Source of the DNA: Haemophilus paraphrohaemolyticus
Lineage (GTDB): Bacteria > Pseudomonadota > Gammaproteobacteria > Enterobacterales > Pasteurellaceae
DNA: 64,000 nt
Assembly: GCF_002015045.1 (NCBI RefSeq)
Contig: NZ_MUXX01000019.1
Location: forward strand, 29,404 to 93,403
Direction of reading: 5' to 3'
Under the pieces are notes generated by a model. The model did not search any database. It was not told the DNA's origin and saw nothing but the letters and a program-made list of their open reading frames with translations. A program made the translations under genes and the position numbers. The first letter of the stretch is position 1, and every line of letters starts with the position of its first letter. Below, in pieces: positions 31,744 through 40,381 of the stretch.

Positions 31744-33129
31744 ATGACCTATACTGTTTGCGATTTAAACACTCAAAATATTTTTGAAATCTCTGAACCT
31801 CAATGGCAGAAAAATTGTGAAGATAAAACCATTCTTTTACGTTATTTGGCTATTCCCGTTAAAGAGGATAAAGAGAAATTATGGCTTGCAATTGATGATT
31901 TAAATAATCTGACCGCTTATGAGATTTTTTCCTTTATTGCCCATAAAGAGATTGAGCCCATTTTAATTTCTACTGAAGAATTAAAATATCTATTAAATGA
32001 GCTTTCACCTAAAAAAGATATTGTTTATGAAGCCACTGAGATTATTTATTCAGATAATAATCAGCAAGTAGATTTAGATCATAATGATCCTGTTATTCAT
32101 CTATTAGATGAGTTATTTAATTACTGCTTACAGAAAAATGTTTCCGATATTCATTTAGAGCCTCAGAAAAATCGACTTATGATCCGCTTGCGGATTGATG
32201 GTGTTTTACACATTTATAAAATGCTATCGCTAAATTTAGCTAGCCGTATTATTTCTCGATTAAAAATTCTTTCTAAATTAGATATTAGCGAAACTCGCTT
32301 ACCGCAAGATGGACAATTTCACTTTAAAACAAAAATCTCTGATACTTTAGATTTTCGTGTTTCCACATTGCCAACTAATTTTGGTGAGAAAATAGTACTG
32401 CGTTTACAAAAGAATAAACCTATTGATTTAGATTTTTTAGAGCTTGGATTTAATCCTCAACAGAAAGAAACTTTATTAAATGCGCTAAATCAACCACAAG
32501 GTTTAATTTTAGTAACTGGCCCTACAGGAAGCGGTAAAAGTATTACTTTATATAGTGCATTAAGTTATTTGAATCAAAGTGAAAAACATATTTTAACTGC
32601 AGAAGATCCAATTGAAATCGAAATTGATGGCATTATTCAAACCCAAGTAGATCGTGGCATTGGATTAGACTTTAGCCAATTATTACGCACTTTTTTACGC
32701 CAAGATCCCGACATTATTATGTTTGGTGAAATTCGTGATGAAGAGAGTGCACAAATGGCATTGCGAGCCTCTCAAACAGGGCATTTGGTGCTTTCCACAC
32801 TTCATACTAACGATGCTCCATCAGCAGTAGAACGCCTGTTGCAACTTGGAATTAAAGAATTTGAATTAAGAAATAGCTTGCAATTGGTCATTGCTCAACG
32901 CCTAGTTAGGAAAATCTGCACGCATTGCCAAGGCAATAGCTGTGAGCATTGTTATCAGGGCTACAAAGGGCGAATTGGTGTGTATCAATTACTGTCAAAA
33001 AATGGTAAAGAATTTGAAAAATCAACCGCTTGTTTAGATTTTTCTAATTTGGCAGAAAGTGCAATACAAAAATGCCAAGAAAATAAAACCAATTTACCAG
33101 AAATCCAGAGGGTATTAGGCTATGTTTAA
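31744..33129 (+). CDS. apfB: Type IV pilus assembly ATPase (PilB/GspE family)
   Basis: 461 aa. GspE family: Asp-box/arginine region SDIHLEPQKNRLMIRLRIDG, Walker A GPTGSGKSITLYSAL, Walker B DPDIIMFGEIRDEESA and the His box TGHLVLSTLHTNDAPSA. A four-Cys zinc motif (CTHCQGNSCEHC) lies near 399-410. Shorter at the N-terminus than PilB of Pseudomonas. Powers pilus extension at the inner membrane. Confidence 0.95.
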   Translation: MTYTVCDLNTQNIFEISEPQWQKNCEDKTILLRYLAIPVKEDKEKLWLAIDDLNNLTAYEIFSFIAHKEIEPILISTEELKYLLNELSPKKDIVYEATEIIYSDNNQQVDLDHNDPVIHLLDELFNYCLQKNVSDIHLEPQKNRLMIRLRIDGVLHIYKMLSLNLASRIISRLKILSKLDISETRLPQDGQFHFKTKISDTLDFRVSTLPTNFGEKIVLRLQKNKPIDLDFLELGFNPQQKETLLNALNQPQGLILVTGPTGSGKSITLYSALSYLNQSEKHILTAEDPIEIEIDGIIQTQVDRGIGLDFSQLLRTFLRQDPDIIMFGEIRDEESAQMALRASQTGHLVLSTLHTNDAPSAVERLLQLGIKEFELRNSLQLVIAQRLVRKICTHCQGNSCEHCYQGYKGRIGVYQLLSKNGKEFEKSTACLDFSNLAESAIQKCQENKTNLPEIQRVLGYV

Positions 33130-34318
33130 GGTATATGAATTTCATTGGAAAGCTATTAATCGTTTTCAGCAGAAACAGAAAGGGAAATTATTAGCTCGAA
33201 ATCAAGATGAATTAGAACAAAGGTTAATTAAAAAAGGCTTTCAGCAAATTAAAATTAGTCGGAATTTTATTTTACCTAAAAATCCAAAATCTGAAGAGGT
33301 GACTCAACTTATTTCTCAACTTGCTTTACTAATTAACGCAAGACTTCCCTTAAAACAAGCGTTATCAATCATTTTAGAAAATACACAAAATATAAAAATC
33401 TATTTATGGCTTGAAGAAATAATACGTTCAGTTGAGTTAGGTTATTCTTTTTCAAAATCATTAGAAAATTTAAATCGCTATTTAAATAGCCAAGAAATTC
33501 AGCTTATCAAAATGGGAGAAATGAGTGGAAAATTAGGTGTGATGCTTGAAAATATTGCACAATCTAGGTCTGAAAGTGAGAAATTATTTTCTAAAGTAAA
33601 AAAGATCATGTTTTATCCTGTGATGGTCTTAACAATTGCGTTAACACTTTCAATTGGAATGTTAGTGCTAATTGTGCCTAAATTTGCAGAATTATATAGT
33701 GCTAAAGATAAAACTCTTCCATTTATTACGGAAATACTCTTTTTTCTCTCTAATTTATTAGTGGATAATTATATATTTCTACTAGTTTTACTTATTTTAA
33801 GTAGTGTTTTACTCTCTTTTTTAGCGAAAAAAACAACAATAATCACAAAGCTAAAATACTCTATTTTAAGTAATATGCCCGTATTTAAGGCTATTCTTAG
33901 CCAATCACGTATTATTTATTTTACCCAAAATGTAGCCTTAATGCTAAATGCTAGCCTTCGGTTAGATCTTATTTTAGAAACTTTTTTATCGAATAAACAA
34001 GCCGATCCTATTTTACAAAAAGAGTGTCTATCGGTATTAACGCTGATTAAACAGGGTTACGCTTTTTCTGAATGTTTAAATACAGAGGTATTTGAAAGCC
34101 AAACGGTTCAGATGTTATCCGTGGGTGAAAAGAGCGGAAAATTAGCTGAAATGAGCGAATATGTTAGCCAAATCTATAAAAAGAAATTAGATGATCAGCT
34201 AGATATTTTGTCGCAATTGCTTGAGCCTGTGCTAATGGTGGTATTGGGCGGGATTGTTGGCACAATTATTGTTGGGCTTTATTTACCAATTTTTGATATG
34301 GGATCTTTAGTTGAATAA
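33122..34318 (+). CDS. apfC: Type IV pilus inner-membrane platform protein (PilC/GspF family)
   Basis: 398 aa. Overlaps apfB by 8 bp. Two copies of the GspF cytoplasmic domain (about 55-180 and 260-375), each ending in the conserved L-x-x-GE-x-SG-x-L (MGEMSGKLGVML; VGEKSGKLAEMS), with membrane helices after each. Couples the ATPase to pilin polymerisation. Confidence 0.95.
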   Translation: MFKVYEFHWKAINRFQQKQKGKLLARNQDELEQRLIKKGFQQIKISRNFILPKNPKSEEVTQLISQLALLINARLPLKQALSIILENTQNIKIYLWLEEIIRSVELGYSFSKSLENLNRYLNSQEIQLIKMGEMSGKLGVMLENIAQSRSESEKLFSKVKKIMFYPVMVLTIALTLSIGMLVLIVPKFAELYSAKDKTLPFITEILFFLSNLLVDNYIFLLVLLILSSVLLSFLAKKTTIITKLKYSILSNMPVFKAILSQSRIIYFTQNVALMLNASLRLDLILETFLSNKQADPILQKECLSVLTLIKQGYAFSECLNTEVFESQTVQMLSVGEKSGKLAEMSEYVSQIYKKKLDDQLDILSQLLEPVLMVVLGGIVGTIIVGLYLPIFDMGSLVE

Positions 34319-34964
34319 AATGGATTTAGTAAAATTTTTGGAATTTTTAACTGCCATATTATTCGCTTTCTGGTTTAAAAGAGAAATACCTCTTTTTGCC
34401 AAGCGAATCAATCGGCAAACTTATGACGAATTTTATTCTCTAGTAAATTTTCAGCTAAATTATAGCGATTTTGAAAAACAATCCAAATTAAAAATAAAAA
34501 AGAGTAAGTTATCAATTCTTTTTTTCTTTATTTTTCCTTTGGTTACTTTATTAAATCAAAATTACCTTATCTCAGCAATAATTATTATCCTATGCTTTCT
34601 AACTGTATTAGATATACTTTATTACCTGACTGATATTCGATATTTAACTATTTTATTTTTACTCACACTATATAAAGGAGATTTAGAGACATTCTATTTT
34701 ACGGTCATTTTCTTTATTTTTATTCACTTTTTCTCTATTTTCCTTTTAAAGAAAGAAAGCTTTGGGCTGGGAGACAGTTTATTATTAATCGCTTTATCGC
34801 CTCTTTTTACGTTAGAGCAGATGTTACATCTTGTACTCATTGCTTCTTTATTAGGGATTACATATTACCTAACAGAACGATGCATGACTTCGCAAAAACG
34901 GCAAAAATTGCCTTTTATTCCGTTTATTAGTGTGGCGACTTTTATTATAATTTACCTCAACTAA
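34311..34964 (+). CDS. apfD: Type IV prepilin peptidase, short form lacking the zinc domain
   Basis: 217 aa, overlapping apfC by 8 bp. The two catalytic aspartates of the TFPP family are visible in VLDILYYLTD (about 100-109) and FGLGDSLLL (GxGD motif, about 155-163), within several membrane helices. The N-terminal part lacks the CxxC...CxxC cytoplasmic methylase-type domain of full PilD (about 290 aa). Should cleave the ApfA leader; whether it N-methylates is unclear. Very AT-rich. Confidence 0.88.
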   Translation: MNKMDLVKFLEFLTAILFAFWFKREIPLFAKRINRQTYDEFYSLVNFQLNYSDFEKQSKLKIKKSKLSILFFFIFPLVTLLNQNYLISAIIIILCFLTVLDILYYLTDIRYLTILFLLTLYKGDLETFYFTVIFFIFIHFFSIFLLKKESFGLGDSLLLIALSPLFTLEQMLHLVLIASLLGITYYLTERCMTSQKRQKLPFIPFISVATFIIIYLN

Positions 34965-34984
34965 TCATAAATTGAGGATAAAGA

Positions 34985-35611
34985 ATGCCTTATATTGTTG
35001 GATTAACGGGCGGTATTGGAAGTGGAAAAAGCACCATTGGTGGTCTATTTTCAGCACTTGGAGTGCCTGTGATTGATGCCGATATTATTGCCCGTCAAGT
35101 CGTTGAAAAAGGCTCGCCATTATTAGCAGAATTGTGCTCTCATTTTGGTACTGATGTTCTCACAGAACAAGGTGAATTAAATCGAGCTAAATTACGCGAA
35201 ATCATTTTCTCTCATCCTAATGAGAAAACGTGGCTGAATCAATTGCTTCATCCTGCCATTAGAAATGAAATGCTTGCTCAAGTGGAACAATGCCAGCAGC
35301 TTTATGTGATTTTAATGGTACCATTACTGATTGAAAATAATCTGCTCCATTTATGTGATCGTATTTTAGTGGTAGATGTGCAGCCTGAAACACAAATAGA
35401 AAGAGCGATAAAACGTGATAATAATAAGTTAGAGATAATTCAAAATATTATGGCATCACAAGTTTCAAGAGAAAAAAGATTAAGTTATGCTGATGATATT
35501 ATTGATAATAATCAGCCGCTTGAAAAAAATTTAGGAAAAATAAAAAAACAAATAAATGGACTTCACAAAATTTATTTGAAAAAAGCAGAGGAAAAGCAAT
35601 GTCAGAATTAG
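34985..35611 (+). CDS. coaE: Dephospho-CoA kinase
   Basis: 208 aa (E. coli 206). Walker [16 protein letters not shown] at residues 6-20, [17 protein letters not shown] and the substrate lid [14 protein letters not shown]. Last step of coenzyme A synthesis. Follows the pil genes with a 20-bp gap; the pilD-coaE-yacG order is conserved in many gamma-proteobacteria. Confidence 0.97.
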   Translation: MPYIVGLTGGIGSGKSTIGGLFSALGVPVIDADIIARQVVEKGSPLLAELCSHFGTDVLTEQGELNRAKLREIIFSHPNEKTWLNQLLHPAIRNEMLAQVEQCQQLYVILMVPLLIENNLLHLCDRILVVDVQPETQIERAIKRDNNKLEIIQNIMASQVSREKRLSYADDIIDNNQPLEKNLGKIKKQINGLHKIYLKKAEEKQCQN

Positions 35612-35787
35612 TCGTAGAATGTCCAACTTGTCAGAAGAAAGTAGAATGGAAAACAGAAAATAAATATCGCCCATTTTGTAGCGATCGCTGCCACTTAATC
35701 GATCTCGGTGAATGGGCAAATGAAGAAAAACGGATTCCAGCGGTAGAAGCTGAAATTTTTTCTGAAATTTTAGAAATGCAAGCATAG
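35599..35787 (+). CDS. yacG: DNA gyrase inhibitor / zinc-binding protein YacG
   Basis: 62 aa, overlapping coaE by 13 bp. Four-Cys zinc finger [10 protein letters not shown] ... [15 protein letters not shown] (Cys9, Cys12, Cys28, Cys32 by count). E. coli YacG inhibits DNA gyrase. Its stop codon TAG is part of the GCATAGTAGACAAA repeat module. Confidence 0.95.
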   Translation: MSELVVECPTCQKKVEWKTENKYRPFCSDRCHLIDLGEWANEEKRIPAVEAEIFSEILEMQA

Positions 35788-35836
35788 TAGACAAATTTGT
35801 TGCTAATATTTATTTTTATAATATTAGCAACGCTTT
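35782..35836. terminator. GCATAGTAGACAAA module plus terminator hairpin (copy after yacG)
   Basis: The 14-mer at 35782-35795 is followed by GTTGCTAATAT (35799-35809) and ATATTAGCAAC (35821-35831), a perfect 11-bp stem, then GCTTTTTAT. Nearly identical in sequence and layout to the copy after hns (47748-47805). Confidence 0.85.
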
Positions 35837-35850
35837 TTATATAAAAGCTT

Positions 35851-36111
35851 TTAATAATACTGATCATTTAATTCATCAAACGCTGAGCCATCATTAAAAA
35901 GCGTTTCTAAAAATTCAGAAACCTCTTTCTTTCCTTCTTTACCTAAGCCAAAAACCGAAACATCACTCATTGATGCCGATTTTCTGGCTCTTATAATCGC
36001 TTTTGGAAACTCTTTTGCCAGCTCTTCTTCCACAATTTCAAGTAAGCGGTCGAATTTGTGATCTTTCATTTTTTGCGTGTTGGCGATACGGATATCAATA
36101 GTTGCTTGCAT
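35851..36111 (-). CDS. DinI-like family protein (SOS-controlled)
   Basis: 86 aa from the ATG at 36111 (MQATIDIRIANTQKM), which has GAGG 8 bp upstream; an in-frame ATG at 36222 would run through the promoter and is rejected. Matches the DinI/MsgA fold: beta-strand MQATIDIRI, helix DRLLEIVEEELAKEFP, strand AIIRARKSASMSDVSVFGLGKEGK, then the helix EVSEFLETLFND with a conserved acidic face. DinI proteins bind RecA filaments and tune the SOS response. The upstream LexA box supports the assignment. Confidence 0.9.
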   Translation of the reverse strand: MQATIDIRIANTQKMKDHKFDRLLEIVEEELAKEFPKAIIRARKSASMSDVSVFGLGKEGKKEVSEFLETLFNDGSAFDELNDQYY

Positions 36112-36157
36112 AAAAAATACCTCATTAACTGGATTTAATATAAGTGAATTTAAATAC

Positions 36158-36194
36158 AGTATAACAAGGTATTTTAAACTGTCAATAAAAACAG
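36158..36194 (-). promoter_or_regulatory. Sigma-70 promoter with LexA (SOS) box for dinI-like gene
   Basis: On the minus strand TTGACA (36180-36185), a 16-base spacer and TATACT (36158-36163) form a near-consensus promoter. CTGT-N8-ACAG at 36179-36194, a full LexA consensus, covers the -35. A second half-site (CTGTATTTAA) overlaps the -10. Confidence 0.85.
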
Positions 36195-36214
36195 TGGTTT
36201 TTCTATAAAATGAT

Positions 36215-36856
36215 TTACTCAATCCCTACAATCTTATGCGTTTGCAAACTCAGCTGCCATTTCGGCTCGTTTTCACGCTGATTAAGTTGCCCTAACTGGG
36301 TAATTGTTTCGAGCAAATTCATTTTGCCATCAATTTCGCACGGCGAGAGATAATAATGCTCTGCTTGAATTTGTTGCTCAATCTGCTCGCAAAATGCTAA
36401 CACATCTTCATCCGCCACAATACGTACCTCATGTGCAAAAGGAATACAACGGCGTTGATATTTCTCTTGATACAACCGTTTCGGGCTAGTTGCAATATAA
36501 TCAATCTGTTTCGGTACTTCTTTCAAGCCATTAGTTTCAATCGCTAAAAAATAGCCCTCTAGTTTAAATGCATCCAATAACACGTCTAGATTAGGTTGAA
36601 TAGTTGGCTCTCCACCTGTGATGATAATATTCCTTGCTGAATAGGATTTCACTTTGGCTAAAATCTGGTCCAGCGTCCAACTTTCAAACGTCATATAATC
36701 GGTATCGCACCACGGACAAGTAAGGTTACATTTTCCAAAACGGACAAAAATGCTCGGCATTCCCGTGTTAAAACCTTCGCCTTGCAAGCTCTCAAAAATC
36801 TCAACAATCGGGTAACTGATGGTGCTAAAAATGGTATTTTGCATTTTATTTGCCAT
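36215..36856 (-). CDS. queE: 7-carboxy-7-deazaguanine synthase
   Basis: 213 aa radical-SAM enzyme. N-terminal FESLQGEGFNTGMPSIFVRFGKCNLTCPWCD holds the CX3CX2C [4Fe-4S] cluster motif; IIITGGEPTIQP binds SAM. Ring-contracts 6-carboxytetrahydropterin in queuosine synthesis. The start overlaps queD by 11 bp; an in-frame ATG at 36844 is an alternative. Confidence 0.96.
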   Translation of the reverse strand: MANKMQNTIFSTISYPIVEIFESLQGEGFNTGMPSIFVRFGKCNLTCPWCDTDYMTFESWTLDQILAKVKSYSARNIIITGGEPTIQPNLDVLLDAFKLEGYFLAIETNGLKEVPKQIDYIATSPKRLYQEKYQRRCIPFAHEVRIVADEDVLAFCEQIEQQIQAEHYYLSPCEIDGKMNLLETITQLGQLNQRENEPKWQLSLQTHKIVGIE

Positions 36857-37301
36857 TTTTTACCGCTTGTAAATGTGGGGCTTGCGAATATTCACAGTAA
36901 GACGTTGGAGTTTCCCACAGGCGAATAAGTGTCACAGGCAAGCCAACTTTTCTAAGCTTATCAAACATATATTTTGCCATCTCTTCCGCAGTGGAACGGC
37001 TTGGAATACCATACACTTTTGAATCTAAATCGATCAACAAATTCGCTACTTTGCTCTCTTTTGGGCTGTTAAGATCGTAAATAAACGCGTGATCCATCGG
37101 GTTTAAAATATGTGTTTTCACGATAGCTTTCAGATCAGCATAATCCATCACCATCCCACGTTTTGCCCCATCTGCGACTAACTCGCCTGCTACTTCAACT
37201 TGCAATTTGTATGTGTGCCCATGCAGGTTTTTACATTTGCCATCATGACCATCGAGCATATGAGCCATATCAAAACTAAATTCTTTCGCGATTTTAAACA
37301 T
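36846..37301 (-). CDS. queD: 6-carboxy-5,6,7,8-tetrahydropterin synthase
   Basis: 151 aa from the ATG at 37301 ([16 protein letters not shown]), which overlaps the queC stop (ATGTTTAA); the ATG at 37331 lies inside queC and lacks a better site. Zinc histidines in FDMAHML and NLHGHTYKL, the Cys/Asp/His catalytic set in [16 protein letters not shown] and [10 protein letters not shown]. Converts 7,8-dihydroneopterin triphosphate for queuosine precursors. Confidence 0.96.
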   Translation of the reverse strand: MFKIAKEFSFDMAHMLDGHDGKCKNLHGHTYKLQVEVAGELVADGAKRGMVMDYADLKAIVKTHILNPMDHAFIYDLNSPKESKVANLLIDLDSKVYGIPSRSTAEEMAKYMFDKLRKVGLPVTLIRLWETPTSYCEYSQAPHLQAVKNGK

Positions 37302-37968
37302 CTTTTTTCTCTCTTTCTGCAAGGTATTCATTCAAGCCTTTTTCACGCAACACACAGCTTGGGCAAGTATGGCAGCCTCCTTCTACGCCTAAATAGCAGG
37401 TATGGGTATGTTCGCGAATATAGTCAAACACACCCAGCTCATCTGCTAATTTCCACGTCTCTTTTTTGGTAAGGTACATCAACGGCGTGCGAATGTTAAA
37501 GTTATAATCCATCGCCAAATTCATCGTCACGTTCATTGATTTCACGAACACATCGCGACAGTCTGGATAACCACTGAAATCGGTCTCACACACGCCCGTG
37601 TAAATGGTAGAAATATCCTGTCCTTTGGCATAAATGCACGCATAAAGTAAAAATAGTGCGTTGCGACCATCCACAAAGGTATTTGGCTTATTGCCCTCTT
37701 GCTGAATTTCTGCGCCCTCTTGCATTAAGGCGTTAGTGGTAATGGCTTTGATCACCGAAGTATCAATTAATGTCTGTTTTACGCCTACGTCTTTGGCGAT
37801 CCATTCGGCTTTTTCAAGCTCAATCGCGTGGCGTTGTCCATATTGGAAAGTCACCACTTCAACATTTTCCTTGCCAAATTCTTTAATCGCTTGGAAAAGA
37901 CAAGTAGTAGAGTCTTGCCCGCCTGAGAAAATCACGAGGGCTTTTTGGGGTTGTTCAGATAAGTTCAT
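37294..37968 (-). CDS. queC: 7-cyano-7-deazaguanine synthase
   Basis: 224 aa. ATP-PPase loop [13 protein letters not shown] (residues 15-27), [10 protein letters not shown], and a C-terminal zinc cluster [18 protein letters not shown]. Makes preQ0. First gene of queC-queD-queE, all overlapping. Its leader carries a preQ1-I riboswitch that overlaps the ribosome site. Confidence 0.97.
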   Translation of the reverse strand: MNLSEQPQKALVIFSGGQDSTTCLFQAIKEFGKENVEVVTFQYGQRHAIELEKAEWIAKDVGVKQTLIDTSVIKAITTNALMQEGAEIQQEGNKPNTFVDGRNALFLLYACIYAKGQDISTIYTGVCETDFSGYPDCRDVFVKSMNVTMNLAMDYNFNIRTPLMYLTKKETWKLADELGVFDYIREHTHTCYLGVEGGCHTCPSCVLREKGLNEYLAEREKKDV

Positions 37969-37972
37969 TTTG

Positions 37973-38014
37973 TATCCTTAGTTTTTTTATGTGGGAGGTT
38001 CTCGAACCACAGGA
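37973..38014 (-). promoter_or_regulatory. PreQ1-I riboswitch in the queCDE leader
   Basis: On the minus strand UGUGG (38011-38007) pairs with CCACA (37994-37990) around the loop UUCGAGAACCUC, followed by the A-rich tail AUAAAAAAACUAAGGA. This is the compact preQ1 class I pattern. The tail contains the queC Shine-Dalgarno (AAGGA, 7 bases before the ATG), and the loop CCU can pair with its AGG, so ligand binding should block translation. Confidence 0.9.
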
Positions 38015-38106
38015 AAAAGTAAGCGGTAAAATTTCGACAATCTCTTGCAAAATCTTACCGCTTGTGAGGGTCTATTATAGCTGAAAAAAGTAGAATAAAA
38101 AATGTA

Positions 38107-39084
38107 TTACCGCCTAAAAATTGTGGCCGTTACAACCTCAATGAAACTGCCGTGTAATAACAAAATGCCCATTCCAATCAGCACGCAAGCAGTCAAGAAT
38201 TTCAAACTACTTGCTATCGGAAAGCTAAATTTAGCAGGCAAATACCACACTTTTAACTGCACAGCTTTATGACGGGCAAAGACCACAATCAACGCAAAGA
38301 ATGTCAGTGTAATACCTGTACCGACCGCCATCATTAATGTCGCCAATACGCCCCAAAGGTAAATATTGAGCGTATAAGAAAGGAACAACACTAAAATTGC
38401 CCCTGAACACGGGCGCGATCCAATGCTCAAAATCAAGAAAAGTCGGCTTTTCCAACCTGTTGATTGATCCATTTGCACTGATGAAGGCAGATGTTTATGC
38501 CCACAACCGCAATGTTCATCGTGAACGTGATATGCAACAAGCGGTGTTTTTTCTTGGGACATTTGCATTGGGATGATTTTTCTAATCTGCAATTTAGGCA
38601 ATCGAATACCTTGCAACGCTTGATAAATCCAATAAAACCCTAGCAAAATCATCAACATAAAGCTGCTCCGCTCTACCCATTTAAGCGTTAAATTGAAATA
38701 TGTGCGAGAAAGCGTAAAGGCAACAACAATAATCGACACCAACAAAATAGCCACCAAACCTTGCACAATGGAAGAGACCAAGCTAATTTTGACCGCTTGT
38801 TTGAGTTTCGACTGTTCTAAAGCCAAGTAGCTCGTGAGGATAAACTTACCGTGTCCAGGACCAACAGCGTGAAAGATGCCGTAGAAAAAGCTGATTAAAA
38901 TAAGGGTAATGCCTGCTTCTTGATGTTGTTGATTAAGCTGATTAAGCGAACTAGAAAGCTGTAAGTTAAAAGCTTTTTGCCACAACATCACTTTATGCAG
39001 CAAGAGCGGATAAACCCAATAAACAGCGACCACCAACAAGGCTAACACGAGCAAAGAGGCAGCGGTTAATTTTGATTTTTGCAT
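38107..39084 (-). CDS. Nickel/cobalt transporter, NicO (RcnA-like) family
   Basis: 325 aa, about six to seven membrane helices. NicO signatures: FHAVGPGHGKFILTSYLAL near residues 70-90 and LSIGSRPCSGAILVLF near 230. A cytoplasmic His-rich loop, YHVHDEHCGCGHKH, probably senses or holds metal. The family moves Ni2+/Co2+ across the inner membrane, exporting in RcnA but possibly importing in other members. Overlaps the DUF1007 gene upstream by 19 bp. Confidence 0.87.
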   Translation of the reverse strand: MQKSKLTAASLLVLALLVVAVYWVYPLLLHKVMLWQKAFNLQLSSSLNQLNQQHQEAGITLILISFFYGIFHAVGPGHGKFILTSYLALEQSKLKQAVKISLVSSIVQGLVAILLVSIIVVAFTLSRTYFNLTLKWVERSSFMLMILLGFYWIYQALQGIRLPKLQIRKIIPMQMSQEKTPLVAYHVHDEHCGCGHKHLPSSVQMDQSTGWKSRLFLILSIGSRPCSGAILVLFLSYTLNIYLWGVLATLMMAVGTGITLTFFALIVVFARHKAVQLKVWYLPAKFSFPIASSLKFLTACVLIGMGILLLHGSFIEVVTATIFRR

Positions 39085-39692
39085 TTCATCTCTACCTTTT
39101 GGGCAAAAGCACGCCCAAGTGATTGATCTTCTGGTGTCTGATCTTTGTCCAAACTTGAGGCATAAAGTTTCAAAGTATCGTCCACTTTCGGTTGCACCAC
39201 TTTGATTTCACATTTTTTATCATCAATCGAGACATCACTTTGATAATTATACTCCATCGCCATATAGTAGGTTGGCTCGTAGCTCATCAGAGTAATGGGC
39301 ACCGCGCTCAGCTTTTGCGGTTCGCTTAAATAAACATTCATCGAAAAAATAATGCGGTTATTTTCCACCACAAAACCGTAATCCGAAGGCGTTTCGGTAA
39401 ACGGAATCAAATTGCTTTTTTGGTTGTAAAGATAGCTAAAGTAATGATCTTTCTTTGCCGTATCAATCATCTCTTGGGTTAAATCTTGCTTGGTTTTATC
39501 AGGATCTACACTTGATTGCATTTCATAAATTAACGTGCTGGAGGCGATTTCATCCAACGTCCAAGACATACGAAACCCTTTTAGCGTTTGGTTTTCTGTC
39601 AAGGCTTGGGTTTTAAGATCGACAAAAGCGTGTGGATGGGCGAGAACATTGAGAGAGAAAAGCGAAAAAAGGAGCGTAAAAAGGGATTTCAT
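39066..39692 (-). CDS. DUF1007-family periplasmic protein (partner of NicO transporter)
   Basis: 208 aa from the ATG at 39692 (MKSLFTLLFSLFSLNVLAHPHAFVD). Cleavage after the signal peptide would expose an N-terminal HPHAF, a histidine metal-site hallmark of DUF1007. The gene overlaps and is translated with the NicO gene, an arrangement common in proteobacteria, which suggests periplasmic metal handling. A single Cys pair is near the C-terminus (CEIK, MKCKNQ). Confidence 0.85.
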   Translation of the reverse strand: MKSLFTLLFSLFSLNVLAHPHAFVDLKTQALTENQTLKGFRMSWTLDEIASSTLIYEMQSSVDPDKTKQDLTQEMIDTAKKDHYFSYLYNQKSNLIPFTETPSDYGFVVENNRIIFSMNVYLSEPQKLSAVPITLMSYEPTYYMAMEYNYQSDVSIDDKKCEIKVVQPKVDDTLKLYASSLDKDQTPEDQSLGRAFAQKVEMKCKNQN

Positions 39693-39750
39693 AACTCTTA
39701 CTTGCACAAAATTTTTAAAGGCTAAATGTACATTTTATTAGAAGAATATA

Positions 39751-39794
39751 TGTAGGGGCGTGTTCAACACGACCCTACATAGACCTCTACATAA
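39751..39794. repeat. Palindromic repeat, TGTAGGGGCGTGT family (second copy)
   Basis: TGTAGGGGCGTGTT is mirrored by AACACGACCCTACA with one internal mismatch, followed by a second partial copy, ACCTCTACATA. Related to 10232-10260. Sits between the DUF1007 promoter and the rnpB terminator. Confidence 0.6.
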
Positions 39795-39828
39795 AATATC
39801 TAAAATGCAGTGTACATTGTATAAATAG

Positions 39829-39870
39829 AAAAAAAGCGAATCGTCTATATAAAATATAAAACGATTCGCT
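39829..39870 (-). terminator. Terminator after rnpB
   Basis: On the minus strand AGCGAATCGT and ACGATTCGCT form a perfect 10-bp stem followed by TTTTTT. Confidence 0.92.
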
Positions 39871-39876
39871 GGAATA

Positions 39877-40281
<405 letters not shown>

Positions 40282-40288
40282 GGTACGT

Positions 40289-40316
40289 AGTATAGCGTAT
40301 TGATAGCATTTTGCAA
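40289..40316 (-). promoter_or_regulatory. rnpB promoter
   Basis: TTGCAA (40311-40316), a 16-base spacer and TATACT (40289-40294) on the minus strand place the start about 8 bases downstream, at the mature RNA 5' end. Confidence 0.75.
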
Positions 40317-40381
40317 TAAGTTGCGGTAAAATCGCACCAATTTTTGCCTAGACTTTAGGCTCTATTAAACAAGGAATTCTG

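Noticed and set aside
36112..36222. N-terminal extension of the dinI-like gene
   Set aside because: It would be encoded by the LexA-controlled promoter itself; the ATG at 36111 has the ribosome site.
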